64,000 nt of DNA from assembly GCA_039583875.1 (NCBI GenBank), contig CM077166.1:76858564-76922563 (forward strand), read 5' to 3'. A program made the position numbers and the translations under genes. How positions within the stretch are numbered: position 1 is the stretch's first letter; every line of letters starts with the position of its first letter. The DNA is from Platanthera guangdongensis (lineage: Eukaryota; Streptophyta; Magnoliopsida; Asparagales; Orchidaceae). A model generated the notes under the pieces. The model had not been told where the DNA came from, ran no database searches, and saw nothing but the letters and a program-made list of their open reading frames with translations. This document shows positions 41,742 through 52,682 of the stretch, one piece after another.

Positions 41742-44397
41742 GTGACAAAAGGCATCGAGTGAAGTTTACTCACTCAACGCCAAGGAAAAGCTGTGCAGAT
41801 ATTTGGCTAAATCCAAATGCGTTGAGTGAAGCTTACTCACTCAACGTCAAGGGGCAGAAAAACCTGGCTAAGGCAAAAACGTTGAGTGAGGCATGCTCAC
41901 TCAACTCTCTCAACGTCAAGACTCAGAAAATTTGACTAAAGCAAAAGGCGTTGAGTGAAACGTGGTCTCTCAACGCTCTCAACGCTTAAGATGCTGAGAA
42001 AGCGGAAAATTGGCTAAGGCAGAAAGCGTTGAGTGTGGCATGCTCACTCAACGCTCTCAACGCCTAAATGACAGAATGCATGACTAAAGCACAATGCGTT
42101 GAGTGAGGTGTGCTCACTCAACGCTCTCAATGTCAGGCATGCAGAAAAGTCTGAAGAATTGGTTAAGGCAAAAAACGTTGAGTGAGACTTACTCACTCAA
42201 CGCTGTCAACACCTAGATAGACAGAACTGTCTAAATACCTTGGCGTTGAGTGAAGCTCATTCACTCAACGCCTATACTACTGATGCTTGATTTTTGACTA
42301 AGTCCACAGGTGCTGACGTCAGTAAGTCCACAAGTCAACCTTATTCAAATTGTTAGCAGCAAAGCTACAGTACGTGACAAAAGGCGTCGCAGACCTACTG
42401 TACGACAGTTAGGAATTAAAGCAAGGATGCAGCTAACATTAAATATGTGGGGCCCACTACTCAAAGAGTCGTTGGGACATAAATGATAAAAGGAAAAGTC
42501 TTTACAGAAGAAGACAACTTTTGAGAAGGGCTGTAGAGATAGTTCTTCTTCATCGTCATTGTTGTTGTGAAGAGAAGAACAGAGAGCAAAAAGCATGAAG
42601 GTCTAAAGACTCAACTAGTTAGTTGTTTTTCATCATCATCGACTACAGCAAGATCAGAGCAGGTCTCTGAAGAAGAAAAAGAAAGTTAGTTGGTACCACA
42701 TTCCATCGGCACCAGCAAGTTCTTCACAGATCCAGAGGCATAACACAGAAGATCATCTGCTGGAGGCTGTGAAGAAGAAGTTAGGGCTGAACATCATCAG
42801 CCCAGGAAATAAAGAGGAAGCAGATCTGTTGTCTGTCAGTTACTTCCAGCACCAGCTATCTGTATCCTTGTTGCTGGTGGATTCCACTTTCACTCAATCA
42901 GCCCCGCCGTTGCCACGCCCTTGGATGCCTTCCACACCTCTCATCGTCGTCGCCTACATGTGTGAACCGGGGTATAAAATTCTTTTTCTTTATTGTTGTT
43001 TACTTTGACAACCTGTATTGTAGAGATGTTACTTTCACTGTGTTACTAGTTCATTTGTGGTACCACTTGTGGAGTTTATTCTGCGCTCGATTAAAATTAT
43101 TGCGACTCGTTCGTCTGTTAGGTTTTATACTAATTAATTATGGTAGAAATTTTTAAATCGGATCACTCTTGCATATTCATAATTTTCATCACATATTAGG
43201 TTGCATTTAGTAAGTCCACTCCATGTTGTTCTTACCCTGCATCAAATTTTGGTATCAATGGGGGAGGTTTGAGTCATTTGCATGTTACGTAGTGGTAGGG
43301 ATTATCGTCAGTCCATGTCAAGTCAAAATCACATTGACGATAGGACCGCTAGTTCACAGTCGGACATGACTCCCGCTGAATTTCAAAGGCTTGTCCTCGA
43401 TCAATTTGATTGAATGAGAGTCCAATACGACACCCTTAGAGGTGACAATGCGAGGGTCAGCACGAGGGTTGATCAATTAGAGATACCTAGAGGTCGAGCG
43501 CTCCCTCCCCCTGATGAGAAGCCTCACGAGGATCCACAAGATGCCACACCTTCTCCTGAGAGACGAGGTAGAGACGGTCCTCGCTGAGATCCCCATCCCC
43601 CACCGAGAGGGAATTATCGTCGTGGTTGTGAGTATCGGCGAGATCCATAAGGGAATCACCGTCCTCCTGATGAACCTCGTCCTCCCCATATATTCCTGGA
43701 GTCAAAGTTGGGTTGAGTCCATCTCAGTCAAGGTAGATTGGCACAGAGAAATTTCTCTGGTGTTCAATAACCACACCAACTCACTTCCATCTTGTAGGAT
43801 CCAGTTGGATTCGAGTGGTAGGGCAAATTTGCCTGATCTGTAGGACTTGGGTTCAAGTCTGAGGTAGGTGAGTCATTCTCGCTGAGCTGTAGGGCATTCG
43901 TGCCTGAGGTAGGATCTGGGGTGCAGATCTGAGTGTAGGACCTTTGTGCCTGAGATTGTAAGAGTCATTCTCTTTGAGCTGTAGGATCCCTAGTGGATCT
44001 GAGGTAGGGTTGTCCTCTCAGCCTGAGTGTAGGGCCTTTGTCCTGAGGTAGGTGATCAGCTGATCACTGAGTTGTAGGTCCTTGTGGCTGAACTGTAAGT
44101 CTTGGAGGAGACTGAGAGATCCTGAGGGATCTGAGGTGTAAGCTCTTTGGAGCAGTAGTTTTGGAGAAGTGTCCGGTCCAACAAGCCAGTTGGATAGGAG
44201 GGAGGAAAAGTGGATGTACCCTTATTAGGGGAACCACTATAAATCTTATGTGTTTTGTCAGTTTTCTCTGTGATGGTTTTATTGCATGTTGCATATCTTG
44301 AAAGCTGAATATAAACAACCAATAAAGCATCCAACTGAAAGAAAATAAAATATAGTCACTAAGGACTAAGAAACCTATTTACCCCCCCCCCCCCTCT
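41742..44397 (+). repeat. Partial third LTR inside the 13-kb element, rearranged
   Basis: From 41742 the sequence follows the LTR: first a scrap TACGTGACAAAAGGCATCG, then a jump back into the hairpin array (41761-42270), then the LTR body up to 42876. There, 155 bp of LTR are replaced by 813 bp of other retroelement DNA (42877-43689). The LTR resumes at 43690 and stops in the C run at 44394, about 45 bp short of its end. It lacks the first 0.5 kb. A leftover of unequal recombination or conversion between elements is the likeliest origin. Confidence 0.8.
42877..43689 (+). mobile_element. Ty3/gypsy LTR end and gag start, nested in the third LTR
   Basis: The block includes an AT-rich LTR-like end, then TTTTGGTATCAATGGGGGAGG (near 43244), which resembles a primer site, then a leader and a gag-like start in broken frame: 'MTPAEFQRLVLDQFD', 'YDTLRGDNARVSTRVDQLE', then an arginine/proline-rich stretch up to 43689. 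It is not flanked by a target duplication, and 155 bp of host LTR are missing, so it came by recombination or filler repair, not simple insertion. Confidence 0.55.
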
Positions 44398-44454
44398 AAG
44401 TATGTAGCCCTCTAAGTATGTAGCATAAGTATACGTTGACATGTGTTTTGACTT

Positions 44455-44472
44455 CTTCAAATATGGGGAGAT
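44455..44472 (+). promoter_or_regulatory. Polypurine tract of the 13-kb element
   Basis: TTCAAATATGGGGAGAT directly precedes the 3' LTR start TGTTGGGTCC. This CAAATATGGGGGAGATT-like tract is the usual plus-strand primer of plant copia elements. Confidence 0.85.
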
Positions 44473-46933
44473 TGTTGGGTCCATTGATCTCAATGTCCTG
44501 GATTTGAAGAAGGCCCAATAAACAATATATACACAGGTGGTGATTTAACTTGTGCTCAAGTTTAATGATTGCAGGATGTCCTAGCAACATTGATGGGGCA
44601 GATAGCCTAAGTGGCTAGGTCAGGTAAACTGTTATCTATGGTGTGGATAGATAAAAAAATGTCTGTCCACAGGAGTTGAGTGAAGGTCATTCACTCAACG
44701 CCAGATGACTTATAGTATTGAATGGAGCCTATACAGTCAAAGCCAAATAAGTGGCAAGCTGAGAAAGTGGCTAAGTCCACATGTGTTGAGTGAAGTCAAC
44801 TCACTCAACGCCATACAGCAAAAGGTTGTGAGACAGGCTGACACAGTAAAAGCCTAAGAGGAAATGGGCAGAAAAAATGGTTAAGTCATAGGCGTTGAGT
44901 GAGTATCACTCACTCAATGGCATACTCTATATTCGTTGATTATTGCCCAGTTAGTCAAAGCCATAGAAAAGTTGTGCAGATAATTGGTTAAGTCCAAATG
45001 CGTTGAGTGAAGCTTACTCACTCAACGCCAAGGGGCAGAAAAATCTGGCTAAGGCAAAAACCGTTGAGTGAGGCATGCTTACTCAACGCTCTCAACGGCA
45101 TGACTCAGAAAATCTGACTAAAGCAAAAACCGTTGAGTGAGTCGTAGTCACTCAACGCTTAAGATGCTGAGTAAGCAGAAAATTGTCAAAGGCAGAAAGC
45201 GTTGAGTGTGGCATACTCACTCAACGCTCTCAACGCCTAAATGACAGAATACATGGCTAAGGCACAAGGCGTTGAGTGAGGTGTGCTCACTCAACGCTCT
45301 CAACGTCAGACAAGCAGAAAAGGATGCAGAATTGGTTAAGGCAAAAAACATTGAGTGGGGCTTACTCACGCAACGTTGTTAACGCCTAGATAGATAGAAC
45401 TGTCTAAATACCTTGGCGTTGAGTGAAGCTCATTCACTCAACGTCTATATTACTAATTCTTGATTTTTGACTAAGTTCACAGGTGTTGACGTCGGTAAGT
45501 CAACGCTATTCAAATTGTTAGCGGCAAAGCAAAAGTACGTGACAAAAGGCGCCGCAGACCTACTGTACGACAGTTAAGCGTTAAAGCAAGGATGCAGCTG
45601 GCATTAAATATGTGGGCTCACTACTCAAAGAGTCGTTGGGACATAAATGATAAAAGGAAAAGTCTTTACAGAAGAAGACAACTTTTGAGAATGGTTGTAG
45701 AGATAGTTCTTCTTTATCGTCATTGTTGCTGTGAAGAGAAGAACAGAGAGCAAAAGGCTGAAGGCCTAAAGGCTCAACTAGTTAGCTGATTGTCATCATC
45801 ATCGACTACAGCAAGACCAGAGCAGGTCTCTGAAGAAGAAAAAGAAAGTTAGCCTGTGCCACATTCCACCGGCACCAGCAAGTTCTTCACAGATCCAGAG
45901 GCATAACACAGAAGATCATCTGTTGGAGGCTGTGAAGAAGAAGTTAGGGCTGAACATCCTCAGCCCAGGAAATAAAGAGCAAGCAGATCTGCTGTCTGTC
46001 AGTTACTTCCAGCACAAGCAATCTGTATCCTTGATGCTGTGAAGAAGTTGTGCTCAGAATATTTTTAGCCCAAGTAGCAGCAAGCTTTGCTGCAGTCACT
46101 TCACAGAATCAGGTGGAAGAATCTCTGGTGTTGTGAAGAAGTAGATAGGACCGAGTGAATCTCAGTTCATGTAAAAGTAGACTCAGGAAATATACTTCTG
46201 AAGTCAAAGTTGGGCTGAGTCCATCACAGTCAAGGTAGATTGACACAGAGAAATTTCTCTTGTGTTCAATAACCACACCAACTCACTTCCATCTTGTAGG
46301 ATCCAGTTGGATCAAAGTGGTAGGGCAAATTTGCTTGAACTGTAGGACTTGGGTTCAAGCCTGAGGTAGGGGAGTCATTCTCACTGAGTTGTCAGGCACT
46401 TGTGCCTGAGGTAGGATCTGGGTGCAGATCTGAGTGTAGGGCCTTTGTGCCTGAGATTGTAGTAGAGTCATTCTGTCTGAGCTGTAGCATCCCTAGTGGA
46501 TCTGAGGTAAGGCTGTCCTCTCAGCCTGAGTGCAGGGCCATTGTCCTGAGGTAGGTGATCAGCTGATCACTGAGTTGTAGGCCCTTGTGGCTAAGCTATA
46601 AGTTTTGAAGGAGACTGTGAGATCCTGAGGGATCTGAGGTGTAAGCTCTTTGGAGCAGTAGTTTTGGAGAAGTGTCTGGTCCAACAAGACAGTTGGATAG
46701 GATGGAGGGAAAGTGGATGTACCTTTGTTAGGGGAACCACTATAAATTTTATGTGTTTTGTGTGTTTTCTCTGTGATGGTTTTATTGCAGGTTGCATATC
46801 TTAAAAACTGAATATAATCAACCAATAAAACATCTAACTGAAAGAAAATAAAAGATAGTCACTAAGAACTAAGAAACCTATTCACCCCCCCCCCCCTAGG
46901 TGATTTAGTTATCCTTGAAATTAAAGACTTTCA
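44473..46933 (+). repeat. 3' LTR, 2461 bp, with hairpin array
   Basis: It runs TGTTGGGTCCATTG...AAAGACTTTCA and matches the 5' LTR throughout. The hairpin array spans about 44670-45445. Differences from the 5' LTR are scattered, roughly 5 percent by eye, which suggests an insertion that is not very recent. A C run sits at 46886-46895. Confidence 0.9.
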
Positions 46934-46938
46934 GAGAC

Positions 46939-47406
46939 ACTTGACACTATTCATAGTTATAAAAAAATTTATCGAGACTATATATAGAGAGAGAGACACT
47001 GTGTATTAAGGCAATCTACTAAATTGACTATATTTTCTTTCCAATTTTGCTCATGCTATTTCAATACAACAATACATTTTTAATCTAAATATTTAATACT
47101 TATTTTATTAGGAATACAAATAACTATATAAAATGAAATTTAGATATTAAATATAATTGTTATCTAGGAATACAAATAATTATATAATATAATTCTTAAT
47201 CTATATTTATATTATATATCAAACTTCATACCCTAATATTTTCACTACAAATGAAAAAAAGTATACAACACGATTATATATAAAATAATATATAAATTAT
47301 TAAACTAGTGAAATGTGGAGTAGTTTGCGTAGGTGCATCTATGTGTGTCATCCATTTGTTAATGTTTTTCTAGGAGGTAGATGCAATGGAGTGACCTGAA
47401 ATATGT
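46939..47406 (-). repeat. KH-gene intron copy with a degenerate exon scrap
   Basis: 46985-47345 matches 56355-56700 and 57990-58345: 'attaaggcaatctactaaatt', 'tttctttccaattttgctca', 'aataactatataaaatgaaat', 'ttaaactagtgaaatg'. At 47362-47395 an exon scrap follows (GTTAATGTTTTTCTAGGAGGTAGATGC, minus strand, given in part), corresponding to residues around HLPPGETL of the KH exon at 16.4 kb. It is cut by an RTE insertion at 47407. Confidence 0.7.
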
Positions 47407-47757
47407 GATCAACAACAACACTCAAGCATTTATCCCACTATTATGGGGTCGGCTATATGGATCCTTTGTCGTCATTGTGCCTAATCTTCAATCATAATCT
47501 CACTAATGCCTAAGTACATGTCTTTCCTTATAGTTTCATTCCAAGTATTTAAAGGTCTCCCCCTTTTAGCATGCCTAGTGCTAAACTCTCACAACACCTA
47601 GCATGTGCCTCTAATGGTCTCCTTTGTACGTGTCCAAACAATTTTAGATGAGCTTCTTGCATCTTCTCTGCAATTTGGTGTCACTCATATCTTATCCTTA
47701 ATACATTTATTTCTAATTTTATCTAGTCTAGTGTGTCCACACATATTCATAAGGGTG
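47407..47757 (-). mobile_element. RTE-type LINE 3' end, minus strand
   Basis: The plus strand begins CAACAACAACACTCAAGC, the complement of the GTTGTTG tail, then the complement of the codons around ADPTIVG, QWRQRIH, 'RPLNTWNETI' and 'CGHTRLDKI'. About 350 bp, 5'-truncated at 47757, where a plus-strand copy abuts. Confidence 0.8.
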
Positions 47758-48606
47758 ACTAAATTTTACATTGGATGTCTACCTGGGTGCTTATTGTTTG
47801 TGGATGACATCGTTTTGGTTGATGAGACGCGCGAGGGTGTAAACGTAAAATTTGAATCTTAGCGAGATACTTTAGAAAAGAAGGGTTTTAGGTTGAGAGG
47901 GGCAAAGACGGAGTATATGGAGCTTAAATTTAGCAGTACAAGAAGGACAGATGACTTCGTTATTAAATTGGGTGATCAAGATATTTCCCGTAGTAAGTGT
48001 TTTAAATATCTTTGATCGATAGTTCAAAAAGACGAAGGTATTGATAAAGATGTGACACGCAGAATCCAAGCGGGTGGGGGTTGGTTGAAGTGGGGAGGCG
48101 CGTCAGGGATCTTATGTGATCGTAAAGTACCACTAAAACCTAAGGGCAAGTTTACCGTACTGCAATTAGACCAGCGATGTTCTATGTTTTTGAGTGTTGG
48201 GCGGTGAATTGTGTACATGAGCAAAAAATGTGAGTTGCGGAGATGAGAATATTTAGGTGGATGTGTGGACACACGAGACTGGATAAAATTATGAATGAAA
48301 GTATCAGGGATAAGACAGCGATAGCACCAATAGCAGAGAAGATGCGAGAAGCTCGTCTAAGATGATTTGGACACATACAAAGGAGACCATTAGAGGCACC
48401 TGTTAGGCATTGTGAGAGTCTAATCACTAGGCATGTTAAACGAGGGAGGGGTAGACCAATAAAGACTTGGAATGAAACGGTAAGAAAAGACATGATGTAC
48501 TTAGGAATTAGTGAGATTATGACAAAAGATAGGGCACAATGGCGACAAAGGATCCATATAGCCGACCCCACTATAGTGGGATAAAGGCTTGAGTGTTGTT
48601 GTTGTA
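47758..48606 (+). pseudogene. RTE-type LINE, RT active site to 3' tail, plus strand
   Basis: It starts within the RT domain: 'PGCLLFVDDIVLVDETREGV' (47788-47850) carries the catalytic VDD motif (FVDD). Then come 'KKGFRLRGAKTEYMELKFSS', 'FVIKLGDQDISR', '[20 protein letters not shown]', 'RGRPIKTWNETVRKDMMYL' and 'DRAQWRQRIH', ending in GTTGTTGTTGTAG at 48595-48606. RTE elements code an endonuclease and a reverse transcriptase that copy RNA at a nicked target. It is 5'-truncated and has stops near 47860 and 48015 and a frameshift near 48155. Confidence 0.85.
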
Positions 48607-49938
48607 GTGTGTCAACACATCTACCTATAGCATTCTCATCTTCGTAACTCCCATTTTTTGCTCATATGCACAATTCGCTGTCAAACACTCAGAAACATAG
48701 AACATCGTTGGTCTAATTGCAATATGGTAAAACTTGTCCTTAAGTTTTAATGGTACTTTACGATTACATAAGGTCTCTGACACGCCTCTCCACTCCAACC
48801 AACCTGCTTGGATTATATGTATCAAATCTTTATCAACACCTCTAACTTTTTGAATTATCGATCCAAGATATTTAAGGCACTCACAGCGAGAAATATCTTG
48901 ATCACCCAATTTAATAACAAAGTCTTTGATCCATCTTGCACTGCAAAATTTAAGCTTCATATATTCTGTCTTTGCCCTCCGCAACCAAAAACCCTTCTTT
49001 TTTAAAATGTCTCATCAAGATTCAAATTTCACGTTCATACTCTCACATGTTTCATTGACCAAAAGGATATCTTCCACAAACAATAAACATCAAGGTATTG
49101 CTTGTTTGATATGTCTGGTGAGTTCATTTAAGGGTAAAGAGAATAAGAGATAAGGGCTTAAAACTGAACCTTGATGTAAGTCAACAGTGATAGGGAATTC
49201 ATGTGTTAATCCACCAAATGCCATCACCCTCATCACTGAATTTGTATACATATCATTGATCATGTCTATGTATGATACATTTACACCTTTCTTTTTTAAG
49301 ACTCTCCATAAGATCACTCCTGGACCCTATCATAAGCCTTCTCAAGATCAATAAACAGCATATGCAAATCTTGTTTTCTTTCTCGATAGTTGACAATAAG
49401 TCTCCTTAAGAGATGTACAGCTTTCATGGTCGACCGCCTTAGCATGAGACCAAATTGATTCTCTGAGATGTTAGTCTCTCGTCTTACTATTCTTTCTACT
49501 ACTCATTTTCATAGTTTTATGGCATGACTAATTAATTCAATTTCTCTGTAATTAACAAAATTTTGTATATCTCATTTGTTCTTATACAAATGTACCAAAT
49601 ACTCTCTCCATTGGACCAACATCATCTTTGACTTCAGTGTCTTAATGAAGAAACATGTAAACCACAAAATTCATTTTTTTCTCTAAACATTCTGTACTTT
49701 AATGGGTATATCGTTCGGCCAAACCGTCTTCTCATTTTTCATCATCATTAAAACATCATTTAACTCTGATATTTAAATTTTACGATAAAGCGTTATGTTC
49801 ATATACTCATTCGATTTACTTGACTCTTCCAAGTTCAGTTCATTATCTTTTGTTTCATTAGAACTGATAAAAATATTTTTTAATCGCTATTTAATAATCA
49901 CATCATCTGTCTAAATTATATAGTTTCATCTTTTATTG
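48607..49938 (-). pseudogene. RTE-type LINE, RT domain, minus strand
   Basis: Read from 49938 down: 'PNDIPIKVQNV', 'YLVHLYKNK', '[20 protein letters not shown]', '[15 protein letters not shown]', 'GVNVSYIDMINDMYTNSVMR', 'LHQGSVLSPYLL', then a break, 'KTEYMKLKFCSARW' and 'VIKLGDQDISRCECLKYLGS'. These are RT fingers and palm in RTE order, with the tail missing (it stops near 'RMLxxRCxDT' at 48607). The FADD motif region near 49090 is disturbed: 'AIPWCLLFVEDILLVNET' reads with D to E. The 5' half of the element continues at 52683, beyond an LTR element. Confidence 0.85.
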
Positions 49939-49939
49939 T

Positions 49940-51249
49940 TGTATACTAAAATCTGAAAATGATTTTAAAAAATATATCCGGGTTCAACTTAAAGTTTAGC
50001 GGCGAAATCACGACATCTCGATTTTTGACATACGAAAATTTAATCAAAAGTTTTGTAAACTCGCATAAGGTGACTAACAATTGCCCGTTTTCAACAATAA
50101 ATTCAATTCATCCACATGTGTCACAACGAGAAAGAGACAGTATGTTTAATAAATTAACGACAAAGAGAATGCAGGTTATTGTTGGGCGAACGAGCTCTAA
50201 AATTATTAATTGTTCACGTGCATTTTAAGAATATAGGACTAAAAGTAAACAGGAAGTGGAATGGGAGGGAGAGTTATACCAACATCGTGCGCAACGATGA
50301 ATTCCAGGGGTGTTGGAGAGGATTTCATGGCAGAGGAATGTTGGCCTGGATTTTGGATAGTTGGGAAGGCTCTGATGGAGGGATCTCAGTTTGGTAGAGT
50401 CTCAGCCGAGGACAGAGATGACTAGGGTGGGTTGCCGGCAGCCAGGGAAAGATTTTTCGCTAGAGGAAAATTTTAGAACGGGTTCCGCGGTGGTTGCAGG
50501 ACCGGAACGAGAAATCTACGGCAGGAACAAGGATACTACGGCAGGAATCGACGGGAAACGGGGAGAGGGGAGACACTGGACTCATCGACGAGTCACGTAG
50601 CGAACTCATATGTGGTCGTCGGGATCGTCTAAAACCTCAGGTGGCATCGATGGAGTGAGGAGGTCAAACGTTGGATGTAGGGAGATGGAAATGGCGAGGC
50701 AATCGTGGGCAATACCAAGCAAAGAAGAAGATTTCTCTGCCCGGTTTGTCTTGTCTGCACTCTTTTCAAGTGAAAAAGGATTTTAGGTCTATTTTAGGTA
50801 TTCAATGGTAGGCACTTCAAAAGCTTATAAAATTAAATGGGAATAGCAGTAAAGGGGGAGGTTTAATGGTATTTTAGGGCTTACAAAATTAAATGGCCTG
50901 CTGGTTTTTCAATAACAAAAGAGGGGAGAATTCAAAAGTATTTAGGTGGAATTAAATGGGAATAACGGAAATGCCAAGAGGTTTGAAAAAATCTGAAATT
51001 AGATGCAATTATTAACTTAAGATATTAACTTCATATTTAATTAATATTTAAGAATTTCATTTCTTGCTTGTCCAAAGTTACCATAGCCCTAATTTGATGA
51101 TCGGTCACACCAATAAGTCGTACAAATGACGTGATACATAATACACCAATACTCGAAAAAATAAAGGACAAACTTGCGCGACTACATGCGCTACAATATA
51201 TTTAAATAAATGAAGTAAAATAAATATCGATGCAATTCAGGTTGCATCA
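49940..51249 (-). repeat. LTR of a gag/3'-ORF family element (third copy), minus strand
   Basis: On the minus strand it starts TGATGCAACCTGAATTGC, preceded by the purine tract CTCTGGAGAAT, and ends near GTATACA at 49940. Its landmarks parallel the LTRs at 28.5 and 32.3 kb: a GC-rich middle (50250-50700) and AT-rich ends. The left end is inferred from the TG/CA rule and the return of RTE sequence just outside it. Confidence 0.6.
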
Positions 51250-52190
51250 ATTCTCCAGAGGTTGAAGGAATTTGACATTGTCGAGACTGTGATGGAACCT
51301 GCCACAGAAACATCCAAACAACAATCAGAGTCATGCATTGCCTTTGCCTCACCAAGATAGATAGTCAAGTAAAAGAGGGACTCATCATCGCAGCACAAAA
51401 TATGTAGGCAAACCCTATTTCCTGAAAAGGACGGAAAACTCATCTATATTGAAAAAATATAACTTCAAACGATGAAAAAACCACGGAGTTATAGTTTTCC
51501 AAAGTTCCACGAAAATTGCTAGTCAAAAACCCATGCATGACATGTAATTTTTTGCTGAAAATCAGAGATGTAAGGAGGTGAGTTCGACAAAGTGAGAAAG
51601 AGAGTGGGTCAATAAAGCAAAGAAAGAGGCAAAGTCGAAGGAAAGCATGATCAACTTGTGGATTCATTAGAACATATTGCATTATACGTACATGTGTTAG
51701 ACATCCACAAGAGTGTACTAAACCAATATCAATCATCAAAATGTCGTCAGCCCCTGATATCTGACGAGCACTATAACATTTTAAACTAAGCACAATTTTT
51801 TCAATTAAAATCAATCACAGAAATCCCTTAGATCTCATGTCCCAATTAGGAGTAAAAATTCTATGAAACGTCTAAATTTTCCTAATAAGGATCGACCAAA
51901 AAAATTCGAAATTCAATTGACGTACCCCAAAATGCTCACCAACACTCACAAGATAGCGATGCGAACTAAACACGTGATCGCTGAATATAAAATCAACGTG
52001 AGGTGACACTTCGAAGACATCTAAGATGAAAGACTCTTCAGAGTCGGGTACTCCTTTCTGGCGTGGGGCTATAGGCAGAAGTGTAGCACAGAATAAAAGT
52101 GGTGTAGTGGCAACTAACGAAGGTGAAGGAGATGATGGTGAGGTCCTCTCAGGTGCTCTAGGAACAAAACTATTCTTCTAGGGAAGAAGA
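51250..52190 (-). pseudogene. 3'-proximal ORF of the gag/3'-ORF family, copy 3
   Basis: From 52030 down the minus strand reads 'FEVSPHVDFIFSDHVFSSHR', then, after a stop, 'TFHRIFTPNWDMRSKGFL', 'LILIEKIVLSLKCYSARQIS' and later 'FRGTLENYNSVVFSSF'. This lines up with copy 1 at 25.7 kb (PYIDFVF, FLPTRESRFKRVLW, ATLENYNSMAGF) and copy 2 at 30.7 kb (PYIDFVF, FFTPNKDARFKGFLW). Stops and shifts show decay. It sits between protease (52.2-52.7 kb) and the LTR, so the block is 3' of pol in this element. Confidence 0.6.
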
Positions 52191-52680
52191 ATAATTTTGA
52201 GCCCACGGTGATTGAAGAAATGTGATTTCCTCACACCATCATGCATGACACGCTTGTCGTATTATCATGATCTTCCTAATAAGATGTGGCAGATATTGAT
52301 GGAGGCGACATCGCATATAACGGAATCCTGATACATGTCCCTGATTGAGAACTCTGCAAGACAACGATAAGCAACATGCATAGTCATGTGACTACTAACC
52401 CCAAACAAGTGGTATGGTTCCTCTAAGGGCCGAGTCTTGAGTCCTAGCATACTACCATACGTTGAGAAATGAAGTTCTTCATACTAGCGCTATCAATAAT
52501 GATGGAACAAAAATGTCCCTGAATGCGCGCAGTTGCGCGGAAAATTACATTTCTCCGAAAATAATGATCAGTGGTCACACTAGGGGAAACCAAACTATAA
52601 CGAAGGACACAAACCAAGTGATCACCTTGCTCTCCTTCAAACCTAGACACTAGAATCAACATAAGAGTCATCATCTAATT
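52191..52680 (-). pseudogene. Ty3/gypsy protease relic, minus strand
   Basis: The minus strand reads 'FEGEQGDHLVCVLRYSL', 'ARIQGHFCSIIIDSASMKNF' (active-site DSG changed to DSA), 'LGLKTRPLEEPYHLFGVSSH', 'VICDVASINICHILLGRS' and on to 'HRGLKIILLP'. It is the sister of the plus-strand protease at 18.9-19.5 kb, which keeps DSG. A frameshift lies near 52445. RT and integrase are missing between it and the 3' ORF. Confidence 0.8.
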
Positions 52681-52682
52681 GT

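Larger units (their letters stand above)
33872..46938 (+). mobile_element. 13-kb pol-less long-LTR element (copia/SIRE-like)
   Basis: GAGAC stands at 33872-33876 and again at 46934-46938, directly outside TGTTTGGTCC...TTTCA, so the element proper is 33877-46933 (13,057 bp). The LTRs are 33877-36342 (2466 bp) and 44473-46933 (2461 bp). A primer site (36345) and a purine tract CAAATATGGGGAGAT just before 44473 complete the structure. The interior holds gag with a CCHC knuckle, the beginning of a protease-like segment, then a long ORF in the envelope position, typical of the SIRE/Opie copia lineage. Integrase, RT and RNase H are missing. A partial third LTR (41742-44397) lies before the 3' LTR. 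Probably a deletion derivative mobilised in trans or formed by recombination. Confidence 0.9.

Noticed and set aside
34075..45445. CRISPR-like reading of the regularly spaced hairpins
   Set aside because: Repeats are imperfect, spacers are related to one another, and the arrays sit in retrotransposon LTRs of a plant genome; no cas genes.
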